A DNA stretch of 64,000 nucleotides from Nocardia carnea NBRC 14403 (GCF_000308515.1 NZ_BAFV01000039.1:310001-374000); one strand, 5' to 3'; shown: positions 16,922-26,308, counted from the stretch's first letter. Numbers and translations are program-made. The notes: generated from the sequence alone by a model not told the origin.

Positions 16922-17434
16922 TCAGTTTTCCCCGTCGAGGGTCAGCACGACCAGGGGCATGGGCCGGTCGATCTTGGACTGGAAGTCCGCGAGCAGGGCG
17001 TTGTCGGCCAGGACCCAGGCCGCGAACTCGTCGTAGTCCGCGCCTTCGAGCACCTTCCCGGTCGCCTGGTAGGTCTTGTCCCGGAGCTCGACGGTGACCT
17101 GCGGATTCGCCTTGATGTTGTACCACCAGGCCGGGTACTTGTCTTCGATGAACGAGCTCACGTACATGGTGTCGCCCCGGTACAGCGGCCCGAGGGGAGT
17201 TGTGTGCCGCTTGCCGCTCTTGGCTCCCGTGGTGGTGAGCAGGATGAGGTCGCCGCCCGCGTACGCACCGCCCACCTTGCCCGAGTTCTCCCGGAACTCC
17301 TTGATCACATCGTCGTTCCAGTTGGCGATGCTGCCCTCTTCGTCCCAGGACTGGTTCCACGGCGCGTTCGGATCGTTGTAGTCGGTGATTTCGGCCTGAT
17401 CCGGCTGTCCCACAGTCGCTTCGGTTTCGCTCAT
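16922..17434 (-). CDS. Deazaflavin (F420)-dependent nitroreductase family protein
   Basis: A 170-residue DDN-family protein that uses reduced F420. The core DLILLTTTGAKSGKRHTTPL and MYVSSFIEDKYPAWWYNIKA are family signatures for F420 phosphate binding and the substrate pocket. The acidic N-terminal 30 residues (DYNDPNAPWNQSWDEEGS) are a family variant. These enzymes reduce quinones or nitro compounds and may protect against redox stress. It ends at a strong hairpin and is divergent from the MMPL transporter. Confidence 0.88.
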   Translation of the reverse strand: MSETEATVGQPDQAEITDYNDPNAPWNQSWDEEGSIANWNDDVIKEFRENSGKVGGAYAGGDLILLTTTGAKSGKRHTTPLGPLYRGDTMYVSSFIEDKYPAWWYNIKANPQVTVELRDKTYQATGKVLEGADYDEFAAWVLADNALLADFQSKIDRPMPLVVLTLDGEN

Positions 17435-17721
17435 GGTTCAAGTGTGCCGCATATTCAGGCCAGTTTCTGTCCTGAATTGACCACAACCGTGCGATTGCGG
17501 CACGCGGCGCGCCTCATGCGGCGTGACCTTCCCGTTCCACGGCATCCGCATCGACGCCACCGCACGGGTCCGCTGACACGGCTTTCACCCCGGCGACAGC
17601 GGACTCAGTGCAATGCGTCCGCGCCCTCCGGCCACAGAAATCTGCACCGCCACCGGCCTCAGGAAATCCGAGTCCAGTGCCGCGGCATCGGCCGATGTGC
17701 TCGGAGACACCTTTTCGGACC

Positions 17722-17737
17722 ATACCCCCAGGGGTAT
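17722..17737. promoter_or_regulatory. CsoR-family operator upstream of MMPL (distal)
   Basis: ATACCCCCAGGGGTAT is the G/C-tract palindrome bound by CsoR/CstR/RcnR-family repressors. It lies 34 bp centre-to-centre (about three helical turns) upstream of a second box. Confidence 0.8.
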
Positions 17738-17755
17738 TGTCGGGCTTCGAGTCCA

Positions 17756-17771
17756 ATACCCCTGGGGGTAT
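17756..17771. promoter_or_regulatory. CsoR-family operator upstream of MMPL (proximal)
   Basis: ATACCCCTGGGGGTAT ends 15 bases before the MMPL start codon and just before its ribosome site. It is the same element as the box in front of the regulator gene at 19971-19986, so one repressor probably serves both. Confidence 0.8.
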
Positions 17772-17786
17772 ATAGAGGAGGAGAAG

Positions 17787-19946
17787 ATGGCCAGTTCAGC
17801 CGTGCGTCCACCGGAGACGGACGCCACGCACACGGGCACACACGGGGGCGTGCTCGGCAGGTTCGGAGCACTGATGGCGGGACATGTGCGCATCGTGTTC
17901 GGCGTATGGCTGGTTGTGGCGGTAGTGCTGGGCGCCGCCGCTCCGAGCGTGTTCACCGCATTGGCCGGAGCAGGCTGGCAGGCCGACGGCTCGGAGTCGG
18001 TGCAGGTGCGCGAGCTGGCCCAGGAGCATTTCGGTGGAAACTCCTCGGCTGCGGTGCAGGTCGTAGTCCATTCCGAGGATGGGCCGGTGGAAAGCCCGCC
18101 GGTCCAGGCGGTGCTCGGCGAGATCACCGCGGTCTTCGCGGGTGACGACCGATTCGGGACGGTGGTGCCGCCACAACCAGGTCGGTCGATCAGCCCGGAC
18201 GGGCATACCGGCATCCTCATCGCGGGCGCGAACGCTTCCACCGACGAGATGGTCCGGGCCGTCGACGACCACAAGGACGCGCTGACCGCCCTGTCGGGCG
18301 ACGGTGTGCAGGTGTACCCGACGGGCGCTTCGGCATTGTGGAGCGATTTCAACGAGGCCAATCACACGGCGATGATCAAGGCCGAAATGTTCTCGTGGCC
18401 GGTTACTTTGGCGATCATGGTGCTGGCGTTCGGGTCGCTGGTCGCCGCGGGACTGCCGCTGCTGCTCACCATGGTCGGCCTGGTGGCTTCGGCCGGCGGA
18501 CTGGTGCTGCTCAACGAGGTCACGCCCATCTCGGTGTGGGCGATGAACTTCGCGATGATGTTCGCCCTGGCCCTGGGCATCGACTACGCCTTGTTCCTGG
18601 TCGCACGCTTCCGTGATGCACTCCGCGGGGCGGGCGACGCGAAGGCGGCGGTCGCCGAGACCATGGACACCGCGGGCAAAGCAGTACTGCTGTCCGGGAT
18701 CACCGTTCTGGTCAGCCTGTCGGCGGTGCTGATCGTGCCGGCACCGGCGGTGCGGACCATGGCGGTCGGCATCATGTTCGCCGTGGTCTTCGTTCTCGCG
18801 GCCACGATGACACTGCTCCCGGCAGCGCTGGGTGCCCTGGGCGGCCGGGTCAACGCCGGTGCGCTGCCCTATGCCGCACGTCAGCAGCATCGCTCACCGC
18901 GATTCGCCGCCTGGGGGCGGATACTGCACGCCCGCCCGTGGCCGTTCGCGATCGGGGCGGCCGCGGTACTCGTGGCGCTGTCGGTTCCGGTGTTCGGACT
19001 GAAGGTCGCCATGCCGTCGATCGAAGTCGTTCCCTCCGACGCACCGGTCCGGCAAGGGTATGAGCTGGTCCAGGCCCAGATGGGCGAGGGCGCGCCGGGC
19101 ATGCTGCAGATCGTCACCCCGGCCGGGGATGCCGAGCAGGTGGCCCGGATCGCGGCGGGTGTCGACGGGGTCGCCATGATCACTCCACCGCAGGCCGCCG
19201 GAGACGGCAGCGGGTCGATGCTCATGCAGGCCGTACCGGAGGTCGATCCTTCCGATCCGCGCATGGGCGCGATCCTGGCCGATCTGCGCAGCGCCCTGCC
19301 CGGCGAGGCGCTGGTCGGTGGTGCGCCCGCGGAGAATCTGGATCTGCAGCAGGCGTTGAACGATTATTTCCCGGTCATCGTCGGGGCGATCCTGGTACTC
19401 GGCTTCGTCCTGCTGCTGGTCGCGCTGCGGGCGCCGCTGATCGCCGCCCTCGGCACCCTGGTCAGCCTGTTGTCGACCGCCGCGGCGTTCGGGGTGGCGA
19501 AACTGATCTTCCAGGACGGACACGGCGCCGGTCTGCTCGGTTTCACCCCGCAGGGATTTCTCGACGGCTGGGGGCCGGTGTTCTTCTTCGCCATGATCTT
19601 CGCCATCGCAATGGACTACACCGTATTCCTGCTGGCGACCGCGAAGGAGCACTACGAGCGGTCCGGCGACCCGGCGACGGCCCAGATCGACGGGCTGGCG
19701 CATTCGGGCCGGGTGATCTTCGCCGCGGCCGCGGTGATGGTGGCGGTGTTCTTCACCTTTGCACTGGCCGAACCGCTACCGCCCAAGGAGATGGGCATCA
19801 TTCTCGGCGTCGCGGTCCTGCTCGACGCGGTGGTGGTGCGCCTGGTACTCCTACCGGCGCTGCTCCGACTGACCGGGCACGCGGCCTGGTGGTCACCGGA
19901 ATGGCTGCGTAGGGCATTACCGGAGATCAGCTTCGCCCACCGGTGA
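17787..19946 (+). CDS. MMPL-family (RND superfamily) membrane transporter
   Basis: A 719-residue RND-type exporter in two homologous halves. Each half has a first helix, an extracytoplasmic loop of about 150-200 residues and a five-helix bundle. The proton-relay region is visible in FAMMFALALGIDYALFLVARFR and FFAMIFAIAMDYTVFLLATA, each with the GxDY/MDY acidic pair. Substrate is unknown; family members move lipids or drugs. ATG 17787 follows GAGGAGGAG. The two CsoR-type boxes immediately upstream mean it is likely induced by the signal sensed by the regulator encoded at 20020. There is a 73-base gap to that gene. Confidence 0.9.
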   Translation: MASSAVRPPETDATHTGTHGGVLGRFGALMAGHVRIVFGVWLVVAVVLGAAAPSVFTALAGAGWQADGSESVQVRELAQEHFGGNSSAAVQVVVHSEDGPVESPPVQAVLGEITAVFAGDDRFGTVVPPQPGRSISPDGHTGILIAGANASTDEMVRAVDDHKDALTALSGDGVQVYPTGASALWSDFNEANHTAMIKAEMFSWPVTLAIMVLAFGSLVAAGLPLLLTMVGLVASAGGLVLLNEVTPISVWAMNFAMMFALALGIDYALFLVARFRDALRGAGDAKAAVAETMDTAGKAVLLSGITVLVSLSAVLIVPAPAVRTMAVGIMFAVVFVLAATMTLLPAALGALGGRVNAGALPYAARQQHRSPRFAAWGRILHARPWPFAIGAAAVLVALSVPVFGLKVAMPSIEVVPSDAPVRQGYELVQAQMGEGAPGMLQIVTPAGDAEQVARIAAGVDGVAMITPPQAAGDGSGSMLMQAVPEVDPSDPRMGAILADLRSALPGEALVGGAPAENLDLQQALNDYFPVIVGAILVLGFVLLLVALRAPLIAALGTLVSLLSTAAAFGVAKLIFQDGHGAGLLGFTPQGFLDGWGPVFFFAMIFAIAMDYTVFLLATAKEHYERSGDPATAQIDGLAHSGRVIFAAAAVMVAVFFTFALAEPLPPKEMGIILGVAVLLDAVVVRLVLLPALLRLTGHAAWWSPEWLRRALPEISFAHR

Positions 19947-19970
19947 TACGCCACAGCTCACCCCGGTGTA

Positions 19971-19986
19971 ATACCCCCGGGGGTAT
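19971..19986. promoter_or_regulatory. CsoR-family operator upstream of the regulator gene
   Basis: Perfect palindrome ATACCCCCGGGGGTAT, 33 bases before the start of the CsoR-family gene at 20020. It has the same arms as the two boxes in front of the MMPL gene, which implies autoregulation and a shared regulon. Confidence 0.82.
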
Positions 19987-19998
19987 CATCGGTGGTGA

Positions 19999-20289
<291 letters not shown>

Positions 20290-20344
20290 ACGGTGCGCCG
20301 CCGGAACACCCCCTCGCCCGGAAAACGAACAGAAAGGACATACC

Positions 20345-20746
20345 GTGGACATCGCACTGTCGACCACCTTGCACACCGGCTTCGACGAGGCCGTCGAAAG
20401 GACCCGCACCGCACTGTCCGAACAGGGCTTCGGGGTGCTCACCGAGATCGATATGCAGGCCACATTGAAGGCCAAACTCGGCGAGGATATGGAGGAGTAC
20501 CTGATCCTCGGCGCCTGCAACCCGCCGCTGGCGCATCGAGCCGTGGGCGTGAACCGGCAAATCGGGCTGCTGTTGCCGTGCAATGTGGTGGTCCGCCGCG
20601 ACCCCACCGCCGCCGAGACCGTCATCGTCGAGGCGATGAATCCCGACATCATGGTCGAGGTCACCGGTGAACCCGCACTGAATCCCGTCGCCGCCGAGGC
20701 GGCGACGAAACTCCGTGCTGCTATCGACTCCCTGCGCGCGGACTGA
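20345..20746 (+). CDS. DUF302 domain protein
   Basis: A 133-residue protein made of one DUF302 domain: ALSTTLHTGFDEAVERTRTAL, then GFGVLTEIDMQATLKAKLGE, ILGACNPPLAHRAV and IGLLLPCNVVVRRD. The GACNPP motif with its cysteine is the family hallmark. The reaction is unknown, but DUF302 proteins occur next to CsoR-family regulators and sulfur genes, which fits the CstR-like regulator 55 bases upstream. GTG 20345 follows AAAGGA. It is probably cotranscribed with the regulator. Confidence 0.85.
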   Translation: MDIALSTTLHTGFDEAVERTRTALSEQGFGVLTEIDMQATLKAKLGEDMEEYLILGACNPPLAHRAVGVNRQIGLLLPCNVVVRRDPTAAETVIVEAMNPDIMVEVTGEPALNPVAAEAATKLRAAIDSLRAD

Positions 20747-20754
20747 ATCCGGGT

Positions 20755-21873
20755 TTACGCGGACATCCTGTCCGGGGTGACGATGGTCCCGTAGTCGAGC
20801 CCACCGTGACTGTAGGTGGGCACGACGGGCCATTGGCGTTTCCACGGCGCGCATTCCGAGGACGGGATGATCTGCAGCCAGCGTGGGTCGCGCGGCGAGG
20901 GTGAGGCCAAGGTTTTCTCCTTGACCATCGAATCGTACTGGTCGAGCGAATCTTCCAGGGTGTTGCCGTTGAGGACGACTTCGCGGCCGTAGAACGCCGC
21001 TTGCCGTTTCACACCGGGGATGGCGGACAGTTCGGGCTGCCAACTGTCTGCGGCCATCCCGTTTTCCGAGGAGACCCAGACGCCGTCGGGGGTGTTGAGG
21101 ACCAGTGAGTGGTTGCCGTCGGTGTGCCCCGGCGTCCACAGCAGGCTCACTCCGACGCCGAGTTCGATATCGCCGTCGAAGGTGAGCAGCCGGTCGCGGG
21201 GAACACCGTTCATCCCGCCGTCGACGTACCAGGCCCATTGCATCGGATGCATGGATTCGAAGGTGCCGAGCTCTTTGCGGTGCACGAGCAGTTCGGCATT
21301 CGGGAACAGCGGTTGCCGCGGCGCGGTTTCGCCCTCGATCACCTCGGTGCTGCCCATGATCATGCGGAGATCCTGGACGTGGAGGTGGTCGAAGCTGAGG
21401 TAGTCGACGTCGTCGTTGCGCAGGCCGAGCCGGGGCAGCACCGTATCGGGGTCGTTGTAGTACTTGACGAAGAATTTGTCGGCGCCGAAACGCTGGGAGA
21501 AGCGCTGCAACTTGGCGTAGAACGGCGCCTCCGCCGAACCGGCCGCCACCGTGGGCTCCCAGACGAGGGTTTTCAGGGCGCCGTCGAAACCTTCGAACTG
21601 GATCACGAACATGCGGTTCACGATCGAGATCATCGGGTTCAGATTCAGCGAATAGCCCTGGAAGGCGAACCGTGCCGGATACGGTGCCGCGGCGATATCG
21701 ATGCTTTTCACCGCACGCACCTGTCCTTGGCCGAGGAAGCGGTCGCGGTAGCAGGTGGCGGCCTCCCGGATCGCGGCGAGGCGTTCGCCGCGGGGCCAGG
21801 TATCGTGCACGCCGTCGAATTCGGGAATCGGGCGCACCCGATCGATCCCGCGGTTGCCGGTTCCGGTGGTCAT
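20755..21873 (-). CDS. MBL-fold hydrolase-like protein
   Basis: A 372-residue protein with an atypical metallo-beta-lactamase fold. The first metal motif reads FDHLHVQDLR instead of HxHxDH, and a later LLWTPGHTDGNHSLVLNTPD is a normal MBL segment, followed by GVWVSSENG. The N-terminal 130 residues (YSLNLNPMISIVNRMFVIQF) contain the strands that open the fold. The substrate is unknown. ATG 21873 has AGGAG seven bases upstream and overlaps the stop of the upstream SDR by four bases, so these two form an operon controlled by the TetR operator at 22750-22767. Confidence 0.7.
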   Translation of the reverse strand: MTTGTGNRGIDRVRPIPEFDGVHDTWPRGERLAAIREAATCYRDRFLGQGQVRAVKSIDIAAAPYPARFAFQGYSLNLNPMISIVNRMFVIQFEGFDGALKTLVWEPTVAAGSAEAPFYAKLQRFSQRFGADKFFVKYYNDPDTVLPRLGLRNDDVDYLSFDHLHVQDLRMIMGSTEVIEGETAPRQPLFPNAELLVHRKELGTFESMHPMQWAWYVDGGMNGVPRDRLLTFDGDIELGVGVSLLWTPGHTDGNHSLVLNTPDGVWVSSENGMAADSWQPELSAIPGVKRQAAFYGREVVLNGNTLEDSLDQYDSMVKEKTLASPSPRDPRWLQIIPSSECAPWKRQWPVVPTYSHGGLDYGTIVTPDRMSA

Positions 21874-22727
21874 TGTTCTGCTCCTGGGGTTTCGGTGGGA
21901 GTGAGTGCGCCGCGCTCGTATTTCGCACGCGAGGAACGGTCCGCGCCCAGCGCCGCCACCTGGTTCGGGACCATCCGCCGGAACACCGCCGCCCGCAACA
22001 CGTCGGGCAGAATCGCCACGGCGCGGACCAGCGGGCCTACATACCGCGGGACGGTCACCTCGAAGCGGGGGCGGGCGATGACACCGGCGACCGCGCGGGC
22101 GACATCGTGCGGGGTGAGCATCGCGACCGGCCCCGGCGAGGTACCGGCCGCCAGCTCGGTATCGACCACGGTCGGCATCACCACCGACAGTTCGACGCCG
22201 CTGCCGCGGAGTTCGGTGCGGACCGCGCTCAGATAGCCGTACACACCGTGTTTGGTCGCCGCGTAGGTCGCTTCTCCGGCGGGGGCGAGTTTGGAGGCCG
22301 CGGAAGCGACGGTGACGATATGCCCGTGGCCGCGGGCGCGCATCCGGGGCGCGGCCAGGCGGACACCGCGGATCACGCCGTGGAGGTTGACCTCGAGCTG
22401 TCGCTGGGTCGCGCGTTCGGGTTCCTCGTCGAACCGGCCGGCCCACATCACGCCCGCGTTGTTGACCAGCACGTCTATCCGCTGCCAGCGCTGTTCGACC
22501 GCGTCGAGGAATTGGGTGAAGGACGCTTCGTTGCCGACGTCCACCGCGAACCCGGCGGCTTGGCCGGAGATGCGGCCGGCAGCGGTCGCGGCGCCCTGTC
22601 CGTCCAGATCGCCGATCGCTACGCGCGCGCCCGCCGCGGCGAGCTCGGCGGCGATGGCCAGGCCGATCCCCCGGGCGGCGCCGGTCACCGCGATCACTCG
22701 GCCTCTCAGCTCTTTCGTCGAGCGCAC
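21870..22727 (-). CDS. Short-chain dehydrogenase/reductase
   Basis: A 285-residue classical SDR with VIAVTGAARGIGLAIAAELA for cofactor binding, VNNAGVMWAG, the catalytic serine in IVTVASAASKLAP and Tyr-x3-Lys in TYAATKHGVYGYL. The tail includes VPRYVGPLVRAVAILPDVL, a hydrophobic C terminus similar to the SDR at 12690. GTG 22727 with AAGGAG six bases upstream is the best start, because the longer frame to 22802 would cover the operator. It is coupled by a four-base overlap to the MBL-fold gene. Confidence 0.88.
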   Translation of the reverse strand: MRSTKELRGRVIAVTGAARGIGLAIAAELAAAGARVAIGDLDGQGAATAAGRISGQAAGFAVDVGNEASFTQFLDAVEQRWQRIDVLVNNAGVMWAGRFDEEPERATQRQLEVNLHGVIRGVRLAAPRMRARGHGHIVTVASAASKLAPAGEATYAATKHGVYGYLSAVRTELRGSGVELSVVMPTVVDTELAAGTSPGPVAMLTPHDVARAVAGVIARPRFEVTVPRYVGPLVRAVAILPDVLRAAVFRRMVPNQVAALGADRSSRAKYERGALTPTETPGAEQ

Positions 22728-22749
22728 GAGCAGCTCCTTCCGGTAATTT

Positions 22750-22767
22750 TGACATGTAATCGTGTCA
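22750..22767. promoter_or_regulatory. TetR operator upstream of the SDR/MBL operon
   Basis: TGACA-N8-TGTCA, extended on the right by GAT. It has the same core and the same 8-bp gap as the operator at 23524-23549 in front of the divergent tetR and esterase genes. It lies 22 bases upstream of the SDR start. Confidence 0.75.
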
Positions 22768-22833
22768 GATGAAGTGTGCAGTACGGCACGGCGGTGAAGC
22801 AAGGAAATCTCTCGCCGAGCCGGAATATCCGAG

Positions 22834-23475
22834 CTAGCGCTTCAGACCCTCCAGTGCGGCGAGGAAAAGTGTTGTACAAACCTCGACGAGCATTTCGGGC
22901 GATTGGCGCGTACCCGTCATCATCCAGTCCACCAGCAGGTTGTTGACCGCCCCCGAAAGCGCGATCGCGGTCAGCCGCGACCGTTCGTCGGCCGAATCGA
23001 TACCCTGATCCGCCGACCATACGGAGGCGATCAGATCGGCGAAGGCACGGAGCACCCCGTGGCGTAATTCCTCGATCTCGGGCGATACGCCCACGACCTC
23101 GATCAGCACGATCCGGGCACGACGCGGGTCCGCGGTGAGGTATCCGACGAATGCGGCCAGCCCGTCGTGCGCGGCGGTGCCGATATCGCCGTCCGCCGCG
23201 TCGATGGCGGCCTGCGTGGAGACACGGAGCTCGGCGACGAGTTCGCCGTACACACCGGCCAGGGCGGCATGACGGTCACGGAAGGATTCGTAGAAATATC
23301 GTTCGGTCAGACCGGCCGTACCGCAGATCTGTTTGACCGAGGTCGCGGCAAACCCGGCCGTACCGAAAAGTTCCAGCGCCGCACCGATTATCGCGACCCG
23401 CCGGGTCCGGGTGCGCTCGGCGGCGTCCATACCGGAATAGCGGCGGCCGGCACCCCGGTCTCGCGCGGCGGCCAT
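22834..23475 (-). CDS. TetR-family regulator
   Basis: A 213-residue regulator with the helix-turn-helix TSVKQICGTAGLTERYFYES near residues 40-60 and a C-terminal domain ending LFLAALEGLKR. ATG 23475 has AAGGAG five bases upstream, which rules out the longer frame to 23646 that covers the divergent promoter. It faces the esterase across a 26-bp dyad, and the same dyad core occurs before the SDR/MBL operon, so it probably controls all three units. Confidence 0.88.
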   Translation of the reverse strand: MAAARDRGAGRRYSGMDAAERTRTRRVAIIGAALELFGTAGFAATSVKQICGTAGLTERYFYESFRDRHAALAGVYGELVAELRVSTQAAIDAADGDIGTAAHDGLAAFVGYLTADPRRARIVLIEVVGVSPEIEELRHGVLRAFADLIASVWSADQGIDSADERSRLTAIALSGAVNNLLVDWMMTGTRQSPEMLVEVCTTLFLAALEGLKR

Positions 23476-23523
23476 CGTCGCTCCTTCCGATTCGCGGTGT
23501 TGTCGTGCAATACTGGCCGACAG

Positions 23524-23549
23524 TATCTGACAAGTGTACATGTCAGATA
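23524..23549. promoter_or_regulatory. TetR operator between tetR and esterase genes
   Basis: Perfect 26-bp inverted repeat TATCTGACA-N8-TGTCAGATA, located between the divergent starts at 23475 and 23575. A shorter copy lies at 22750-22767. Confidence 0.82.
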
Positions 23550-23574
23550 AGGCCGTCGACCCGAGGGACACGTC

Positions 23575-24579
23575 GTGACCAGTGAAACCACACCCGCCGC
23601 TCCCCCACCGCAGATATCGGAGCCCGCGGTGAACCTGCACGACCAAGCCGGCCTCGGCACGCGGGTGACCTATGTGCTGGCACGCCTGATCGCCAAGCAG
23701 GGCTATCGGATCTGGCCGCTGAACGATCCCGGTATCCGCGCACTCGCACTGCTCGATACCGCGATCGGCCGACTACCGCGGCTGCCCGGGGTCACCTGTT
23801 CGATCACCGAACTCGGCGCGGTGCCCGTCGAGGAATACCGGCCCGCAATACCCGCACAGGACGGTTTGACCGGCGCGACCGTGCTGTACCTGCACGGCGG
23901 TGGTTTCACCTTCTGCGGCGCCGGCACGCACCGCCGCGTGGCGAGCAGAATGGCGCAAACCCTGGGCATACCGGTGTACTCCGTGCTCTACCGGCAGCTA
24001 CCCCACGGCGGGGTCGGGTCCGCGGTACACGATGCCTACACCGCCTATCGCGCCCTGCTCGATCGCTGCCCGAACCCCGGCAAAGTCGTCCTCGCGGGTG
24101 ATTCGTCGGGCGGTTTCCTCGCCGCCAAGACCTGCGAACTCGCCGCGGCCGACGGGCTGCCCGCGCCCGCCGCCATGATCGGATACTCGCCGCACATAGA
24201 CCTCGACGCCGATCGCCGGGACCACGAAATCATCGGCCACGACGCCCTCATGCCAGTCTCCGCCTATCGGCGCGCGAAACGGAAGTGGGCCCGCGGCCCG
24301 GTGGCCCCGCGCGGTGCACGCTCGATGCTGGAGGCCGACCCCGCAGTGTTTCCCCCGGCCTTCCTCACCGCGGCACGACGGGAGATGTTCGAAGCCGATA
24401 TCCTGGATTTCACCCGGCTCCTCGCCGAGACCGGACGTACCGTCGAAACACATATCTGGCGCGGCCAGGTACACGCCTTTCCGGTTCTCGACGCATTACT
24501 GCCCGAAAGCCGCGAAGCGATGCGGTTGACCGGTGTATTCCTGCGCGACAACGTTTTCGGGGCCGACAGCTCTTCGTGA
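23575..24579 (+). CDS. Alpha/beta hydrolase, hormone-sensitive-lipase type esterase
   Basis: A 334-residue esterase of the HSL class. The oxyanion-hole motif YLHGGGFTFCG, the nucleophile GDSSGGFLAAKT and a C-terminal histidine in WRGQVHAFPVLDALLP with an upstream aspartate in FEADILDFTRLL complete the expected set. Such enzymes hydrolyse short acyl or aryl esters. GTG 23575 follows GAGGG by several bases. It is divergent from tetR and shares its operator, so it probably acts in the same catabolic route as the SDR and MBL-fold protein. Confidence 0.9.
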   Translation: MTSETTPAAPPPQISEPAVNLHDQAGLGTRVTYVLARLIAKQGYRIWPLNDPGIRALALLDTAIGRLPRLPGVTCSITELGAVPVEEYRPAIPAQDGLTGATVLYLHGGGFTFCGAGTHRRVASRMAQTLGIPVYSVLYRQLPHGGVGSAVHDAYTAYRALLDRCPNPGKVVLAGDSSGGFLAAKTCELAAADGLPAPAAMIGYSPHIDLDADRRDHEIIGHDALMPVSAYRRAKRKWARGPVAPRGARSMLEADPAVFPPAFLTAARREMFEADILDFTRLLAETGRTVETHIWRGQVHAFPVLDALLPESREAMRLTGVFLRDNVFGADSSS

Positions 24580-24600
24580 AGATAACAACGCTCGGCCGCG

Positions 24601-25614
24601 TCACGTATCCGCGGCAGACCGTTCCTCGACCGCCTGCACGAGTGCCGAAGCGAGCAGAGCGACAGCCCGTTCGTCGTCGTGGGACAGTTCCCGGAGGAGG
24701 TCCAGAGCGAGAGTTCCCGGCATCTCGGCGAGTGCCTGGGTCAATCGGGTCCGTACCGCGGAATCGTCCGGGTGCGCGGCGAATTCGGTGGTTAGCGCGG
24801 TCATGATCCGGTCGGCCCATATCGCGTCCTCGGCCACACCGCCCAGGAGTTCGGCCGCCTCGACATCGTTCGGGCCCTCGACGACTGTGCGGATGAGCTC
24901 CGGCACGGCCGTGGTCACACCGCGCGCCCCCAGCGCGAGCGCCGCGTACCGGCGAACCGCCGCATCCGGATCCGTGAGCGCCCCGGCCAGTACCTCGGTG
25001 GCCTCGGGTAATTCGGCCAGCGCGCGGATCGCGCGGCGGCGGATATCGCCATCGTCCGAACGCAGACCCGACGCGAGTCCGTCCACCGCATCTCCCTCGG
25101 CCCGGGAGAGGGCCCAGCGCAACGAACCGGCGACATTCGGATCGGATTCGGCCAGAACCGCAGCCGCCAGCAGTTCTGCGGGCGGCGGCACATCCTCGGC
25201 CGGGGCCAGGATCGCCTGCTGGCGCCGGGCGGCATACGGCGAACCGAGCCCGTGCAAGAGCTCGACGATATGCAGGACGTCCTGCCAGCCGGTGGGACCG
25301 GCGGCATCGACACTGCGCAGCCGGTCGAGGAGCTCCTGTTCCCGGTTCAGTCGTTCGCCGGTCTTCCGGATGAGGTCGCCGACCAGTGCGGACGGGGTGA
25401 ATCCGGGATCGTCGAGGGCCCGCCCGATCTCTCGCAGCGATAATCCCAGCGATCGCAAACCCTCCACGTGGAAGATCCGCCGGATGTCCTCGGGCGAGTA
25501 TTCCCGGTAGCCGCCCACGGTGCGGCCGGTCGGTCGCACGAGCCCGAGGGAGTCGTAGTGACGAAGCATCCGGGTGCTCACCCCCGAGCGTCGCGCGACC
25601 TCACCGATCAGCAT
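24601..25614 (-). CDS. MerR-family regulator fused to HEAT repeats
   Basis: A 337-residue regulator. The MerR winged helix occupies residues 1-70 (MLIGEVARRSGVSTRMLRHY, then YREYSPEDIRRIFHVEGLRS), followed by the dimer coiled coil. From about residue 150 the sequence is HEAT-like repeats (LAAAVLAESDPNVAGSLRWA, LALGARGVTTAVPELIRTV). An effector domain made of HEAT repeats is unusual for MerR. Its start overlaps the upstream HEAT-only gene by seven bases (25608-25614). The MerR-type operator at 26309-26331 before that gene should control both. It converges on the esterase with 21 bases between. Confidence 0.8.
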   Translation of the reverse strand: MLIGEVARRSGVSTRMLRHYDSLGLVRPTGRTVGGYREYSPEDIRRIFHVEGLRSLGLSLREIGRALDDPGFTPSALVGDLIRKTGERLNREQELLDRLRSVDAAGPTGWQDVLHIVELLHGLGSPYAARRQQAILAPAEDVPPPAELLAAAVLAESDPNVAGSLRWALSRAEGDAVDGLASGLRSDDGDIRRRAIRALAELPEATEVLAGALTDPDAAVRRYAALALGARGVTTAVPELIRTVVEGPNDVEAAELLGGVAEDAIWADRIMTALTTEFAAHPDDSAVRTRLTQALAEMPGTLALDLLRELSHDDERAVALLASALVQAVEERSAADT

Positions 25615-26291
25615 GCGGCCTCCTCGCCGTCCGGTCCGAGCGCCACCACCCGCCGGGCCGCGTCGACGGCGAGGTCGAAACCGGCGTCCGGGTCACGCAG
25701 GAGACGCTGTGTGGCGTTCGCATGTGCCCGCACCGCCGGGTTCGGACCGGCCGCCGCTGCGTCGAGTACCGCCTCGGCCGGCTCACCGAGCGCCACGAAC
25801 GCCCGGCTGAGACTGAGCTGCACTTCTCGGTCACCCCGGCCCAATTGGGTGGCCAGTTCCGCGGCCAGCGCCGCCGCCTCCGCGTCCGGCACCAGCACGA
25901 CGGCGGCACGCCAGGCGCTGCGCGCGACCTCGTCGTCGGGGTCACGCAGTAATGATCGCGTGATCGCGGGCCAGGCGGTGCGGTCACCGATCTTCGACAA
26001 CGTATGCAGCGCCTGACTGCGCGCCTGCGCACGTTCCGAATCCAGTTCCGCGCGGAGTTTCGGAAGCGTGACCTGCGCCGGAAGCCGGGTCAGGGCCCAG
26101 GTGAGCATGTCACGCACGAAGAAGTCGGGTTCCACCGCGCACCGCTGCACCAGCGCGTCGACGAGTTCCGGCGCGGGATGCGTACCCGCGGCCAGCGCCG
26201 CCTGCAGCCGCGTCGACGAATCCGCCGCGGCCAATGCGCCGAGCAGTCGCGTATGTCCAGAGTTCCTGTGTGTCGTATTGATGGGTACCAC
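25608..26291 (-). CDS. HEAT-repeat protein, partner of the MerR-HEAT regulator
   Basis: A 227-residue protein built of HEAT-like helical pairs with no catalytic domain: LVQRCAVEPDFFVRDMLTWA, RAQARSQALHTLSKIGDRTA, LLRDPDDEVARSAWRAAVVL. The repeats resemble those of the downstream regulator, suggesting partner binding or a duplicated origin. GTG 26291 lies about five bases after the predicted transcription start of the MerR promoter, so translation may be leaderless. There is no normally spaced ribosome site. Confidence 0.72.
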   Translation of the reverse strand: MVPINTTHRNSGHTRLLGALAAADSSTRLQAALAAGTHPAPELVDALVQRCAVEPDFFVRDMLTWALTRLPAQVTLPKLRAELDSERAQARSQALHTLSKIGDRTAWPAITRSLLRDPDDEVARSAWRAAVVLVPDAEAAALAAELATQLGRGDREVQLSLSRAFVALGEPAEAVLDAAAAGPNPAVRAHANATQRLLRDPDAGFDLAVDAARRVVALGPDGEEAAC

Positions 26292-26308
26292 CTCCGACAG
26301 CCAGTCAA

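Larger units (their letters stand above)
17435..17786. other. Divergent intergenic region, 352 bp
   Basis: No convincing gene lies here. The right part carries the two ATACCCC-type boxes and the ribosome site (GAGGAGGAG) of the MMPL gene. The left part must contain the promoter of the nitroreductase, but I see no clear -35/-10 pair. Confidence 0.6.
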
